NCBI RefSeq assembly: GCF_048593165.1
Contig: NZ_CP184271.1
Strand: one strand, 5' to 3'
Source: Pectobacterium sp013449375
GTDB lineage: Bacteria > Pseudomonadota > Gammaproteobacteria > Enterobacterales > Enterobacteriaceae
DNA: 64,000 nucleotides
Each line of letters starts with the position of its first letter. Positions within the stretch are counted from its first letter, which is position 1. The notes beneath the pieces are model-generated. The model saw only the letters and a list, made by a program, of their open reading frames with translations, ran no database searches and had not been told where the DNA came from. The position numbers and the translations under genes were made by a program. Shown here one piece after another: positions 28,382 through 38,316 of the stretch.

Positions 28382-29861
28382 AGTCCTGTACCAGTGCGGC
28401 CACGGTGTTCTTTGCGCCGTGATCGCGCAGCTTCAGATAGGCCTGCGCGATAGCGTTAAAAACATCGTGATTGGCTGGGAGATCCTCGCCGAAAATAGAA
28501 CGAATGTTAAGAAACGCACTGACCCGCTCGGCGCTGTCTGATGTTTCCTCCACGATGTTCCTGAGCTTTTCAGCCAACGGATCGCGGATTTCAATCGGGT
28601 TGCCTGCGTCATCTTTTCCACTGACATAACGCATCCAACCAGCGATGCCCAATGCCAGACAGCGATAGTCTCCTCCATTGCCCACGTGCCACCGTAACGA
28701 TTCCAGCATGCGCTGAGGTAACTTCTGGGAACCGTCCATGGCAATCTGCCAGGTTCGATGCTTGAGCGCTGGGTTGGAAAAACGGGTCAGTAGCTGGACG
28801 GCATAATCTTTCAGATCGATATCCACGACGCTAAGCGTCGGTGCCTGTTCCAGCAGCATGAGATGAGACACGGCCCGGCGATAGTTCTCGTCATTCATAC
28901 AGTCGCTGACGTGATCGTAGCCGGCGAGATAGCCCAGATAGGCCAAAAATGAATGACTGCCGTTCAGCATGCGCAGTTTCATTTCTTCAAACGGCAGTAC
29001 GTCATGTACCAGCTGTACGCCTGCCTTTTCCCATTCGGGGCGTCCGGCAGTGAAATGATCTTCGATCACCCATTGAATAAAGGGCTCACAGGCTATCGCA
29101 CAAGGATCGGCAACGCCAAGGTGCTCGGCAATTTCCTGCAACGTTTCCGGCGTTGCCGCAGGGACAATGCGATCCACCATCGTATTCGGGAAAGAAACCT
29201 GTGCGTCGATCCAATCAGTCAGGCTTCGATCGTTGAGCCCCGCCGATTCCAGCACGGCGGCTTTGGCCGTTTTGCCATTTTCCGGCACGTTATCGCAGGA
29301 GAGTACGGTGAACGGCGCAATCCCGCGTTCGTGACGCAGGCGCAGCGCTTCTGCCAGCAGTCCGGGGACTGAAGCGGGGTGACGAGGATCGATGAGATCC
29401 TGTTGAATCAACTTATTGGTACGATCCAGCTTGCCGCTCGTCCCGTCCATGCAATAACCTTTTTCGGTAATCGTCAGGGAAACAATGGCGGTGTCTGGCG
29501 CGGCGAGTTTCTCAATAATCGCGTTAATGCCTTCTATTTTGGCATGTAACGATTCACACACGGCACCAACGACAATCGGCTGATTGCTCGTCGCGGCTTT
29601 TTCCAGCACGGTGAACAGATGATCCTGCTGGCGTAGTGCATTGATCATGGTATCGTCACTGAATAGCACAACTTCACAAATACCCCAATCTCCTCCCACC
29701 CTATTCAGTACGCGATCGGTGAGCAGTGCCTGATGAGCACGATGAAAAGCGCCAAATCCGATATGGACGATGCGCGGCTTCAGCGCCTTACGATCGTAGT
29801 GAGGAAATTGGACGCTGTCAGGCAATTCGCAGGTAGCGATATTTTTTATTTTATCAGTCAT
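28374..29861 (-). CDS. Mannitol dehydrogenase family oxidoreductase, fructuronate reductase-like
   Basis: 495-residue NAD-dependent polyol-specific long-chain dehydrogenase. The N-terminal Rossmann entry is 'RIVHIGFGAFHRAHQALLTD' near residue 30, and the catalytic K-x5-N-x2-H motif appears in 'KLRMLNGSHSF' near 300. Length and motifs fit UxuB/YdfI-type D-mannonate oxidoreductases (fructuronate reductase), which take galacturonate/glucuronate catabolites toward mannonate. The neighbouring KdgR-linked transporter suggests pectin catabolism. No uxuA is adjacent, so another member of the family (mannitol, arabinitol) cannot be excluded. Confidence 0.75.
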   Translation of the reverse strand: MTDKIKNIATCELPDSVQFPHYDRKALKPRIVHIGFGAFHRAHQALLTDRVLNRVGGDWGICEVVLFSDDTMINALRQQDHLFTVLEKAATSNQPIVVGAVCESLHAKIEGINAIIEKLAAPDTAIVSLTITEKGYCMDGTSGKLDRTNKLIQQDLIDPRHPASVPGLLAEALRLRHERGIAPFTVLSCDNVPENGKTAKAAVLESAGLNDRSLTDWIDAQVSFPNTMVDRIVPAATPETLQEIAEHLGVADPCAIACEPFIQWVIEDHFTAGRPEWEKAGVQLVHDVLPFEEMKLRMLNGSHSFLAYLGYLAGYDHVSDCMNDENYRRAVSHLMLLEQAPTLSVVDIDLKDYAVQLLTRFSNPALKHRTWQIAMDGSQKLPQRMLESLRWHVGNGGDYRCLALGIAGWMRYVSGKDDAGNPIEIRDPLAEKLRNIVEETSDSAERVSAFLNIRSIFGEDLPANHDVFNAIAQAYLKLRDHGAKNTVAALVQDFI

Positions 29862-30182
29862 TTATTGCGCTTTCGGGTGAGGGATCCATGACGTTAAAAG
29901 TAGCCGTGATTTGCAGGCGGTGCAATACAAGACGCACAGATAGGTTACGGCGCGCACGTTTTTTTCTCTGTGCAAATTTTATCGCTTTTTCAGATTAGCT
30001 TCTTCGGCAGTGTGCGGTTTTGTGAGGGGGTTTCAGCGTAATGATGTAACGCTGAAATTTAGTCTTGTTTTTACTAACTTATCTCCATTTCTTCTACATC
30101 ATCAAGTGCTTTTCCTGAGCACAGTCTGCTATTTTGTGTCGATATTTTCCTCACTCCAACGAATAACAAAAAGGCCCGTAAG
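29862..30182. other. Intergenic region between divergent genes
   Basis: 321 bp carrying promoters for both neighbours. The only clear structure is a perfect 9-bp inverted repeat TTTCAGCGT (30031-30039) / ACGCTGAAA (30049-30057), about 125 bp before the metY-like start; it may be an operator or hairpin. I found no tandem AGACGTCT MetJ boxes. Confidence 0.4.
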
Positions 30183-31460
30183 ATGAAACTTGAATCCCTC
30201 GCGCTACATCATGGTTATGAATCTGAAGCGACAACGAAGTCCGCCGCAGTGCCGATTTACCAGACGACGTCTTACACATTTGATGACACGCAACACGGTG
30301 CCGATTTGTTTGATCTGAAAGTGGCAGGCAATATCTATAGCCGTATTATGAACCCAACGAATGCGGTGCTGGAGCAGCGGCTGGCGGCCATTGAAGGCGG
30401 CATTGGTGCGCTGGTGCTGTCATCCGGTATGGCGGCGATTACTTATTCGCTTCAGGCGCTCACGCAGGTTGGGGATAACATCGTCAGCACCAGCCAGCTG
30501 TACGGCGGCACCTATAACCTGTTTGCTCATACGTTGCCGCGTCAGGGCGTTGAAGTGCGGATGGCTTCTTTCGATGATTTTACGACGCTGGAGTCGCTGA
30601 TTGACGAGCGCACCCGGGCCGTTTTTTGTGAATCTATCGGGAATCCGGCGGGAAATATTGTCGATATTGCCAAAATCGCGGATATTGCGCATCGCCACGG
30701 CGTCCCGATGATTGTTGATAATACCGTGGCGACGCCCGTACTGTGCCGACCTTTTGAGCACGGTGCCGATATTGTCGTCCACTCGCTGACCAAATACATC
30801 GGCGGTCACGGCACCACGATTGGCGGTGTGATTATCGATTCCGGCAAGTTTGACTGGGTGGCGAATAAATCGCGTTTCCCGTTACTGAACGAGCCCGATC
30901 CCTCGTATCACGGCGTGGTGTATACCGACGCTTTCGGTCCGGCGGCCTATATCGGACGCTGCCGGGTGGTGCCGCTGCGTAATACGGGCGCGGCGCTTTC
31001 TCCACATAGCGCGTTCTTGCTATTGCAGGGACTGGAAACCCTCAGCCTGCGTATTGAACGCCATTGCAGCAATGCGGAAGCGTTGGCTGGCTATCTGAAT
31101 CAGCATCCGCTGGTTACCTGGGTGAACTATGGTGCGTTGCCGGATAGCCCCTATAAAGCAAACTGTGACAAAATTACCTCGGGCAAAGCGTCTGGGATTA
31201 TCAGTTTTGGCATTAAAGGTGGGAAAGCGGCAGGCGGCCACTTTATTGATGCGTTGAAGATGATCTTACGGCTGGTGAACATTGGCGATGCCAAATCGCT
31301 AGCGTGTCATCCGGCAAGTACCACGCACCGTCAGTTGAATGCGGAAGAGCTGGCGAAAGCAGGCGTGAGTGAGGATTTGGTCCGAATTTCAGTTGGCATT
31401 GAGCACATTGACGACATCATCGCTGATGTGGCGCAGGCGCTGGAAGCTTCGCAGAAGTAG
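30183..31460 (+). CDS. metY: O-acetylhomoserine sulfhydrylase/aminocarboxypropyltransferase
   Basis: 425-residue PLP enzyme of the Cys/Met metabolism family, fold type I. The PLP lysine lies in 'VVHSLTKYIGGHGT' near residue 205, and 'SSGMAAI' near 80 is the phosphate-binding loop. The length, about 40 residues longer than MetB/MetC, and 'LETLSLRIERHCSNA' are typical of O-acetylhomoserine sulfhydrylases, which make homocysteine (or methionine from methanethiol) from O-acetylhomoserine. It stands alone, with a bidirectional hairpin after it. Confidence 0.85.
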   Translation: MKLESLALHHGYESEATTKSAAVPIYQTTSYTFDDTQHGADLFDLKVAGNIYSRIMNPTNAVLEQRLAAIEGGIGALVLSSGMAAITYSLQALTQVGDNIVSTSQLYGGTYNLFAHTLPRQGVEVRMASFDDFTTLESLIDERTRAVFCESIGNPAGNIVDIAKIADIAHRHGVPMIVDNTVATPVLCRPFEHGADIVVHSLTKYIGGHGTTIGGVIIDSGKFDWVANKSRFPLLNEPDPSYHGVVYTDAFGPAAYIGRCRVVPLRNTGAALSPHSAFLLLQGLETLSLRIERHCSNAEALAGYLNQHPLVTWVNYGALPDSPYKANCDKITSGKASGIISFGIKGGKAAGGHFIDALKMILRLVNIGDAKSLACHPASTTHRQLNAEELAKAGVSEDLVRISVGIEHIDDIIADVAQALEASQK

Positions 31461-31491
31461 TAAGAAGTCGTAAACGGTAGGGAATGAAAGA

Positions 31492-31527
31492 AACGCGTTG
31501 GAAACCTGCATAGGGTTCCAACGCGTT
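31492..31527. terminator. Bidirectional hairpin between convergent genes
   Basis: AACGCGTTGGAA (31492-31503) pairs perfectly with TTCCAACGCGTT (31516-31527), extended by CC/GG inside. It lies between the convergent metY-like and L,D-transpeptidase genes. There is no long T run on either side, so termination efficiency is uncertain. Confidence 0.6.
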
Positions 31528-31534
31528 GTCGCAA

Positions 31535-32605
31535 TTACGAACGGCTGGCGTCGGTCGCTGTAGCAGTCGGCTGTGATTCAGCCGGTGCGGCATTCTGCTC
31601 CGCATTCAGGCTGTCTTGCGGCTGTGCTTCTGGTGCGACAGGTGCCGCAGCAGATTCAACAGGAGTCGCCGGGGTAGTTTGTTCGATCAGACCATTGATT
31701 TTGGTCGGCATACCAGAACGTCTCTGGATTGCTTGATCGACTTCACTGGTGTTTACGCTGGCATCAGCCAGAACTTTGCTCACTTTTGGCGTCATGCTGA
31801 GCGGTGCAGGAGAATTAGAATGGAATTCTTCTACCGTGCGGGACAGCGGATTGTGAACCTCAACATAGCGTGAACCATCGGGCTCAACGGTGGCTTTTAC
31901 TGGCTCATTGATGAACTGAACGCGAGTACCGACCGGAACGTGATCGAATAGATACTTGATATCATCGGCACGCAGACGAACACAGCCGTGACTTACGCGC
32001 AGGCCAATACCGAAGTTAGCGTTGGTGCCGTGGATCGCGTACAGGTTGCCGATGTAGAGTGCGTACAGACCCATCGGGTTATCCGGGCCTGCTGGGAAAA
32101 CTTTTTTCAGTGTCTCACCGCGTGCTGCGTATTCGGCATGCATCTTCGCGGTTGGCGTCCAGGTTGGGCCCGCTTTCTTGCGCTGAACGGAGGTCGTCCA
32201 GTTGATCGGCGTATCTTTGCCTAACTCACCAATCCCGATTGGCAGCACGACCACGGTTTTGGAGCCTTTCGGGTAGTAGTACAAACGCATTTCTGCGCTG
32301 TTGATAACAATGCCTTCACGCGGGGCATCCGGCAGAATCAGCTGATGAGGAATGACCATTTTGCTGCCGGGAACGGGCAGATAAACGTCCGCATCTGGGT
32401 TGGCTTCCAGCATGTTGCTCAGACCCATTTGGAACTGTGCTGCAAAATGCTCCAACGGCTGCGTGCTATCTTCCGGTACAGTGATTTCGATGTTCTCGCC
32501 TATCAGTCGGCTATTCGCCGCAGGCAGAGGATAAACAACGGCAAAAGCGGCCTGGCTGAAGGCGGCGGCAGCAAGAACTACAGTAAAGATCGCGCGAATA
32601 CTCAT
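31535..32605 (-). CDS. erfK: L,D-transpeptidase, LdtA/ErfK type
   Basis: Periplasmic YkuD-family L,D-transpeptidase that attaches Braun lipoprotein to meso-diaminopimelate of peptidoglycan (the role of ErfK/YbiS/YcfS in E. coli). A signal peptide ends near 'AAFA/VVYP'. A LysM-like segment spans about 35-95 ('TQPLEHFAAQFQMGLSNMLEAN'-type, shortened). The YkuD domain at about 100-235 has the active-site 'SHGCVRL'. The N-terminal sequence is closer to ErfK than to YbiS or YnhG. The Ala/Pro/Glu-rich C-terminus of about 60 residues is longer than in E. coli ErfK (310 residues against 356). Confidence 0.88.
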   Translation of the reverse strand: MSIRAIFTVVLAAAAFSQAAFAVVYPLPAANSRLIGENIEITVPEDSTQPLEHFAAQFQMGLSNMLEANPDADVYLPVPGSKMVIPHQLILPDAPREGIVINSAEMRLYYYPKGSKTVVVLPIGIGELGKDTPINWTTSVQRKKAGPTWTPTAKMHAEYAARGETLKKVFPAGPDNPMGLYALYIGNLYAIHGTNANFGIGLRVSHGCVRLRADDIKYLFDHVPVGTRVQFINEPVKATVEPDGSRYVEVHNPLSRTVEEFHSNSPAPLSMTPKVSKVLADASVNTSEVDQAIQRRSGMPTKINGLIEQTTPATPVESAAAPVAPEAQPQDSLNAEQNAAPAESQPTATATDASRS

Positions 32606-32787
32606 TTTCGTTTCTTTATTTGAGTGGTAAATGCACCCCCCGAATCAGGAGGCTGGTCTGCTAGGGTCGATAATGACCGGATGCGCATTATATGTTCAGA
32701 ATGGCCTCCGAGGGAAACAACATGTGTAACTAATCACACTTTTTGGCATCCGAATGAGAAAGAAAATCTCTGAGAGTGAACCATGAC

Positions 32788-33585
32788 TCAATTTTCCCCG
32801 CCTAGTGTGGGTTTGTTAAAGCGCCGATTAGCCAATACCGGGAGAGCCTGACGAGCGTACGCCAGCCGTTCCGGTTCAATGTCTGCATACAGGAGAGCCG
32901 GCGTTTCCGGTGCCTGAACCACAACGACGCCTAAAGGATCGACCACCATGCTGTTACCGATATTCCTGACGCCACATTCACCAACGGCGACGAGGTAAGT
33001 GGTGTTTTCCAGTGCTCTGGCGCGCACCAACAATTCCCAGTGCGCTTCTTTCAACGGGCCCTTAATCCAGGCTGAGGGGAGAACGAGGACATCTGCACCG
33101 TCCAGCACAAGACGGCGGGCAAGTTCAGGGAAACGAATGTCATAGCAGGTCATCAGCCCGACGTTTAACCCAGCGATGGTCAACAGCGGTGGAATGGTTT
33201 CACCTGCCAGCACGTTTTCCGATTCCTGTACGGAAAAGGCATCATACAGATGCAGTTTGCGGTATTGCGCGACGATCTCGCCGTTGCGCAATGCCAGTAG
33301 CGTATTCCAGACTTTCCCTTCGCCGTTTGGGATATGCACACACAGCATGGTCGTCAGGTTGTTGCCTCTGCTGGCTTCCAGCAGATGCGTAACAAACGGG
33401 CCATCAAGCGGCTGAGCGGCGGTGAGCACCATGTTGGGATTGGTGATATCGCGCGCCAGCACGCCTTCAGGCAGCACCAGCAGATCGGCGCCGTTTTGCT
33501 GTGCTGCCGACATGAATTCAGCGATGGTCGTAGCATTTTGTTGCCACTCACGGTCAACGGCGAATTGCCCCAGTGCGACTTTCAT
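32788..33585 (-). CDS. Nitrilase-superfamily amidase (YbeM/Nit1-like)
   Basis: 265-residue carbon-nitrogen hydrolase with the full Glu-Lys-Cys triad: E in 'VLPEGV' near 41, K in 'YRKLHLYD' near 108, C in 'TCYDIRFPE' near 144. The sequence pattern fits the deaminated glutathione amidase group (YbeM/Nit1), a metabolite-repair enzyme hydrolysing the amide of deaminated glutathione; related omega-amidases are the alternative. It shares a strand with the cytochrome b561 gene 25 bp upstream and may be cotranscribed. Confidence 0.8.
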   Translation of the reverse strand: MKVALGQFAVDREWQQNATTIAEFMSAAQQNGADLLVLPEGVLARDITNPNMVLTAAQPLDGPFVTHLLEASRGNNLTTMLCVHIPNGEGKVWNTLLALRNGEIVAQYRKLHLYDAFSVQESENVLAGETIPPLLTIAGLNVGLMTCYDIRFPELARRLVLDGADVLVLPSAWIKGPLKEAHWELLVRARALENTTYLVAVGECGVRNIGNSMVVDPLGVVVVQAPETPALLYADIEPERLAYARQALPVLANRRFNKPTLGGEN

Positions 33586-33610
33586 TCTTGCTTGCTCCTT
33601 CGTTGCCCGA

Positions 33611-34147
33611 TTAATCGCGCTTGGCTGGCATCATGCGTAGCAGCGTGTTGTCTTTCATGACATAGTGGTGGAACAGGGCAGCCGCGGTATGGGCGGCAAT
33701 GAGCCAGTAGCCTAACGGTGCCAGCGTTTCATGCCAGCCAATCAGCGTTTCTGCAAGGTCGAAATTCGGCGTCGCGGCGGTTGGCATGCCGATACCAAAC
33801 AACATCCAGTCCCGACCGCTGTAATAGCGTGAGGCAACGCCCAGTATCGGCAGCGTGATAAACAGCAAGTAAATAACGGCGTGGGTGAGGGACCCCAGTG
33901 CACTTTGCCAACGAGGGGGCTGTGGCGTAATCGCAGGCGAAGTATGCCGATGGCGCAAAAACAGGCGAGCCAGCATAAGAACCAGTACAGCTACGCCACA
34001 GCTAAAATGCGTCACCGTTATCACGCTGCGTAACAGCGAACCGCGTTCAGCAAATCCACGTAGCTCAATGGTGGCATAGGTCACAACGAGCAACAAAAAA
34101 ACCAGCCAGTGCAATGCAATCTGCGATGGTGCAAACTTTCCTTTCAT
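33611..34147 (-). CDS. cybB: Cytochrome b561
   Basis: Inner-membrane di-haem b-type cytochrome, 178 residues from the ATG at 34147, which follows an AGGAAG ribosome site; the longer frame has none. There are four transmembrane helices with haem-ligand histidines in 'IALHWLVF', 'VTHFSCG', 'GWHETLA' and 'AHTAAALFHHYVM'. The family moves electrons between quinol and unknown acceptors (superoxide:ubiquinone oxidoreductase in E. coli CybB). Confidence 0.9.
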   Translation of the reverse strand: MKGKFAPSQIALHWLVFLLLVVTYATIELRGFAERGSLLRSVITVTHFSCGVAVLVLMLARLFLRHRHTSPAITPQPPRWQSALGSLTHAVIYLLFITLPILGVASRYYSGRDWMLFGIGMPTAATPNFDLAETLIGWHETLAPLGYWLIAAHTAAALFHHYVMKDNTLLRMMPAKRD

Positions 34148-34373
34148 GTTTCTTCCTCTGTGACTGTGAGAGCGGTTTGACGCGGTAGCGGGCAAATAAT
34201 CTCATAAAGTATAAGGTAACTTGCGTCTTGTCAGCCCCTCTTTACCGTGCCTGACAAACCGAGCTATCGGCGCTGGATTCCTCGGTATTCAGCCTCGTTT
34301 GGCTCGGGGGAAAACTGACAATAAAAAATGTCCGGGAGAAATTTTTAACGTTGTATCAGCAACGGCACGCCAT

Positions 34374-34396
34374 AAAAAACCGGCCGAAGCCGGTTT
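34374..34396 (-). terminator. Intrinsic terminator of nifJ
   Basis: On the minus strand AACCGGC-ttcg-GCCGGTTTTTTA: a seven-pair stem with a UUCG tetraloop and a T run, 14 bases after the nifJ stop. Confidence 0.85.
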
Positions 34397-34409
34397 GGAA
34401 GATGAAGGA

Positions 34410-37400
34410 TTATTCCTGCGGGTTTTTCTCTGCTTTGCCGACCATCATGGTCAGGAAGTCAAAGCGGCGGCGCAGATCCCATTCCGCTTCCTCATAGAGC
34501 TGCGCGGTTTCTTCCGGCATCATGCTATTCAGGCGGCGGAAGCGTTGCTCTTTCAGCAGCGTTTCACTCAGGTTGCCTGATGGTGGACGAGAATCGGTGA
34601 CCAGCGCGGCTTTCCCTTCTTCTGCACGACGTGGGTCGAAGCGGTAGAGCGGCCAGAAGCCCGTTGCCGTTAATTGGCGCATCTGATCGTGGCTGAATGC
34701 CAGATCGTAACCGTGCTCTTCACATGGGCTGTACGCGATAATCAGCGATGGGCCCGGCCAGGCTTCGGCTTCCTGAATCGCTTTCACCGTCTGGTTCAAC
34801 TGCGCGCCTAGTGATATCTGCGCGACATACACGTGACCGTACATCATGACGTTGATGCCGAGATCTTTACGCGCCTTGCGTTTACCTTTCTCGCCAAATT
34901 TGGTGACTGCGCCCAGCGGCGTCGCTTTGGACTGCTGTCCACCAGTATTGGAGTAACACTGGGTATCCAGCACCAGCACGTTGACGTTTTCGCTCAGGCT
35001 CATGACGTGATCTAATCCGCCATAGCCGATGTCGTACGCCCAGCCGTCACCGCCGATGAGCCAGATGGATTTATCGACAAAGTGGTCGGCGTTGCTTGCC
35101 AGCACCTTGGCGTCGGTATCATTGATAGCTGCCAGCAACCCACGTAGCTGTTCAATCTGCTGACGGCGCAGGTCGGGCGCGATGGACTCTTCCTGCAACG
35201 CGCTCACCAGATCTGGCGGCAACTGCGGTGCCAGCTTATTGAGCAGGCGCACGGCGCGCTGACGGTGTTGATCGACACTCAGACGGAAGCCCAAACCGAA
35301 TTCGGCGTTATCCTCGAACAGCGAGTTAGCCCAAGCTGGGCCGCGACCGTTGACATCGGTAGTCCACGGGGTGGTGGGCAGGTTACCGCCATAAATAGAC
35401 GAACAGCCCGTCGCATTCGCCACCAGTAGGCGATCGCCATAGAGCTGGGTCAGCAACTTGATGTACGGTGTTTCGCCACAGCCGGAGCAGGCACCAGAAT
35501 ACTCGAACAGCGGTGAAATCAGCTGAGAAGTCCGGATATCGATACGTTCCAGCGTGGATTTGTCGATTTCAGGCAATTGCAGGAAGAAATCGAAGTTCTC
35601 TTTCTCCGCCGCCAGATTATCCAGACGGGATTCCATATTGATGGCTTTGATTTCTGGATTCTGACGGTCTTTAGCCGGACAGACTTCTACGCACAGGTTA
35701 CAGCCGGTGCAGTCTTCCGGTGCAACCTGCAACACATATTTCTGGCCGCGCATGTCGCGTGCTTTCACATCCAGTGATTGCAGTGACGCGGGTGCATTTT
35801 CCATTGCGTCGGGCTGGACGACTTTGGCACGGATCGCTGAGTGCGGGCAGGCGGCGATACAGTGGTTACACTGCGTACAAAGCTGCGGGTGCCACAGCGG
35901 AATCTCTTCCGCGATATTGCGCTTTTCCCACTTGGTGGTGCCAGTCGGCCAGGTGCCATCGGGCGGCAGTGCTGAAACAGGTAGCGTATCGCCCAGTCCC
36001 GCCAGCATGGCGGCCGTGACGGTTTTGACGAAATCGGGCGCGGCGTCGGACACGACAGGTGGGCGCTGTGGGCTGTCTGGGTTGACGGCCTCTAACGGCA
36101 CCTCTGCCAGCGCGTCCAATGTGGCGCTCAGCGCCTGCCAGTTGCGCTCAACCAGCTCCTGACCTTTACTGCCGTAGCTCTTGGCGATGGCGGTACGCAG
36201 TTTTTCTACAGCTACATCCGCTGGCAGAATCTGTGACAGATGGAAAAATGCCATCTGCATGACGGTGTTGATGCGGGCGCCCAGATGGCATTCGCGGGCA
36301 ATCTTGGCGGCGTTGATGCAGTACACGCGGGCATTACGCTGATTCAGCCCAGCCTGCACTTCCTGTGGCAATCGGTGCCACAGGTCGTCGCTACTATACG
36401 GTGAGTTGAGCAGGAAAACGCCGCCGGGCTTCAGGCGCTCGACCATGCTGTATTTATCGATAAACTGCCATTGATGGCAGGCGACGAAATCCGCCTGATC
36501 AATCAGGTAGGCTGAGTTGATCGGGTGCGGGCCCACGCGCATATGGGAAACGGTCAAACTACCGGCTTTCTTCGAATCATAGACAAAGTAGCCCTGCACA
36601 AACATCGGCGTCGTTTCGCCGACGATTTTGATCGCATTCTTGGTCGCGGAAACGGTGCCGTCACTGCCCAGACCGTAGAACAGGGCTTCGAGCGATGCGT
36701 TGCCTGGGAAATGCTGTTCCGGCAGTGGCAGAGACAGATGGGTGACATCGTCATAAATCCCGACAGTAAAGCGTGGTCGAGGGTTAGCAAGCGCTAACTC
36801 ATTAAAGACCGCCTCTACGCACTGCGGGGTAAATTCTTTGGAAGATAGCCCATAACGTCCGCCAATCACACGCGGCATAAGTGAACGCTCACCTGCGGAG
36901 AACGCCTCGGCCAGCGCGGTCATCACATCGAGATACAGCGGCTCCGCCTGCGCACCCGGCTCTTTCGTTCTATCCAGCACCGCAATGCTTTTCGCCGTTT
37001 GCGGAATGACGGCCAGCAGATGTTTGGCAGAGAATGGACGGTACAGGCGGATTTTAACCACGCCGACTTTCTCACCGTGCATCAACAACGTATCGACTAC
37101 TTCTTCACACGTGCCGACGCCGGAACCCATCAGGACGACGACTCTAGTCGCCTCCGGGTGGCCGTAGTATTCAAACGGTTGATATTGGCGGCCTGTCGCA
37201 GCGGTAAAATTGTTCATCGCCTGCTCAACGTGCTCATAAGCCGCATCGTACCAGCGGTTAGTGGCTTCGCGTGCCTGGAAGAAGGTATCTGGGTTTGAAG
37301 CGGTACCACGAATCACTGGACGTTCTGGTGTGAGCGCTCGCTCACGATGTGCATCAATGGCCTGCTGTGGCAGAAGCTGGCGGATCACTTCATCGCTCAG

Positions 37401-37943
37401 CGGCTCAATCTTATTGATTTCGTGTGAGGTGCGGAAACCGTCAAAGAAATGGATAAATGGCAGACGGCTGTTCAGGCTGGCGATTTGTGAAATCAGCGCA
37501 AAGTCCTGCGCTTCCTGCACATTGCTGGCGCACAGCATGGCGCAGCCCGTCTGGCGTACGGCCATGACGTCAGAATGATCGCAGAAGATGGAAAGCGCAT
37601 GCGTCGCAACAGTACGGGCCGCGACGTGCAGGACAAACGGGGTTAGCTCACCGGCCAGTTTATACAGCGTGGGGATCATTAGCAGCAGACCTTGCGATGA
37701 GGTAAATGTGGTCGCGAGTGTACCCGTCTGCAATGCGCCGTGGACGGTAGCGATCGCACCGCCTTCCGATTGCATTTCAATAACGCGGGGCGTATCCCCC
37801 CATATATTCAAGCCTCCGTCGCTCGACCAGGCGGCCGCCTGTTCAGCCATGCTGGAACTCGGGGTGATGGGGTAGATGGCGATGACTTCATTGGTTCGCC
37901 AAGCCACGGAGGCGACTGCGTTATTACCGTCGGTGGTGATCAT
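34410..37943 (-). CDS. nifJ: Pyruvate:ferredoxin (flavodoxin) oxidoreductase
   Basis: 1177-residue homodimeric enzyme (E. coli YdbK, 1174) that oxidatively decarboxylates pyruvate to acetyl-CoA and reduces flavodoxin or ferredoxin. Domain order is canonical: pyruvate-binding N-terminal domain ('AVASVAWRTNEVIAIYPITPSS', shortened), domain II, gamma domain near 400-590, a two-[4Fe-4S] ferredoxin domain with 'CTQCNHCIAACP' and 'CTGCNLCVEVCP' near 690-755, and the TPP domain ('GGDGWAYDIGYGGLDH') with the proximal cluster cysteines 'CSGCGETPY'. All cluster cysteines are present. Monocistronic. Confidence 0.97.
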   Translation of the reverse strand: MITTDGNNAVASVAWRTNEVIAIYPITPSSSMAEQAAAWSSDGGLNIWGDTPRVIEMQSEGGAIATVHGALQTGTLATTFTSSQGLLLMIPTLYKLAGELTPFVLHVAARTVATHALSIFCDHSDVMAVRQTGCAMLCASNVQEAQDFALISQIASLNSRLPFIHFFDGFRTSHEINKIEPLSDEVIRQLLPQQAIDAHRERALTPERPVIRGTASNPDTFFQAREATNRWYDAAYEHVEQAMNNFTAATGRQYQPFEYYGHPEATRVVVLMGSGVGTCEEVVDTLLMHGEKVGVVKIRLYRPFSAKHLLAVIPQTAKSIAVLDRTKEPGAQAEPLYLDVMTALAEAFSAGERSLMPRVIGGRYGLSSKEFTPQCVEAVFNELALANPRPRFTVGIYDDVTHLSLPLPEQHFPGNASLEALFYGLGSDGTVSATKNAIKIVGETTPMFVQGYFVYDSKKAGSLTVSHMRVGPHPINSAYLIDQADFVACHQWQFIDKYSMVERLKPGGVFLLNSPYSSDDLWHRLPQEVQAGLNQRNARVYCINAAKIARECHLGARINTVMQMAFFHLSQILPADVAVEKLRTAIAKSYGSKGQELVERNWQALSATLDALAEVPLEAVNPDSPQRPPVVSDAAPDFVKTVTAAMLAGLGDTLPVSALPPDGTWPTGTTKWEKRNIAEEIPLWHPQLCTQCNHCIAACPHSAIRAKVVQPDAMENAPASLQSLDVKARDMRGQKYVLQVAPEDCTGCNLCVEVCPAKDRQNPEIKAINMESRLDNLAAEKENFDFFLQLPEIDKSTLERIDIRTSQLISPLFEYSGACSGCGETPYIKLLTQLYGDRLLVANATGCSSIYGGNLPTTPWTTDVNGRGPAWANSLFEDNAEFGLGFRLSVDQHRQRAVRLLNKLAPQLPPDLVSALQEESIAPDLRRQQIEQLRGLLAAINDTDAKVLASNADHFVDKSIWLIGGDGWAYDIGYGGLDHVMSLSENVNVLVLDTQCYSNTGGQQSKATPLGAVTKFGEKGKRKARKDLGINVMMYGHVYVAQISLGAQLNQTVKAIQEAEAWPGPSLIIAYSPCEEHGYDLAFSHDQMRQLTATGFWPLYRFDPRRAEEGKAALVTDSRPPSGNLSETLLKEQRFRRLNSMMPEETAQLYEEAEWDLRRRFDFLTMMVGKAEKNPQE

Positions 37944-38316
37944 GACTTATAGCCTTCTTTCTCACTAAGCCCTTTATTTTACATGGTCTTTTTGGGCGAT
38001 GAAAATGACTGGGCATAAACGAAAATACGATTTCTATCGGAGGATTATCGCATTTCAGGAAAAAAGAGGGTGGAACGATGTAGGTGGAGTTGTATCAAAC
38101 TGTGTTTCATCCCCGTCACTCAGGTCTACGTTCGTCAATCTCAGTCGGTTTGTATTTCCTAAAAAGGAAATCTATTCTGGATATTAGAACGGTTTGTCGA
38201 TGCTGTATGCGATATTCACACGAAGCCGTATGATTTTATTTGCTCATGGCTGCCATGACAGGTAGCGTGCTTATACTAAAATTACATCTGTAATGAATGT
38301 ATGAAGGAACCAAATA
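37944..38316. other. Intergenic region upstream of nifJ
   Basis: 373 bp between divergent genes. A small hairpin TTTCCT-aaaa-AGGAAA lies at 38155-38170. The ribosome site AAGGAA (38303-38308) serves the next gene. The open frame at 37999-38187 has nothing to recommend it. No clear operator is seen. Confidence 0.4.

Noticed and set aside
37999..38187. 62-codon frame upstream of nifJ
   Set aside because: No homology I recognise, composition unlike its neighbours, no ribosome site.
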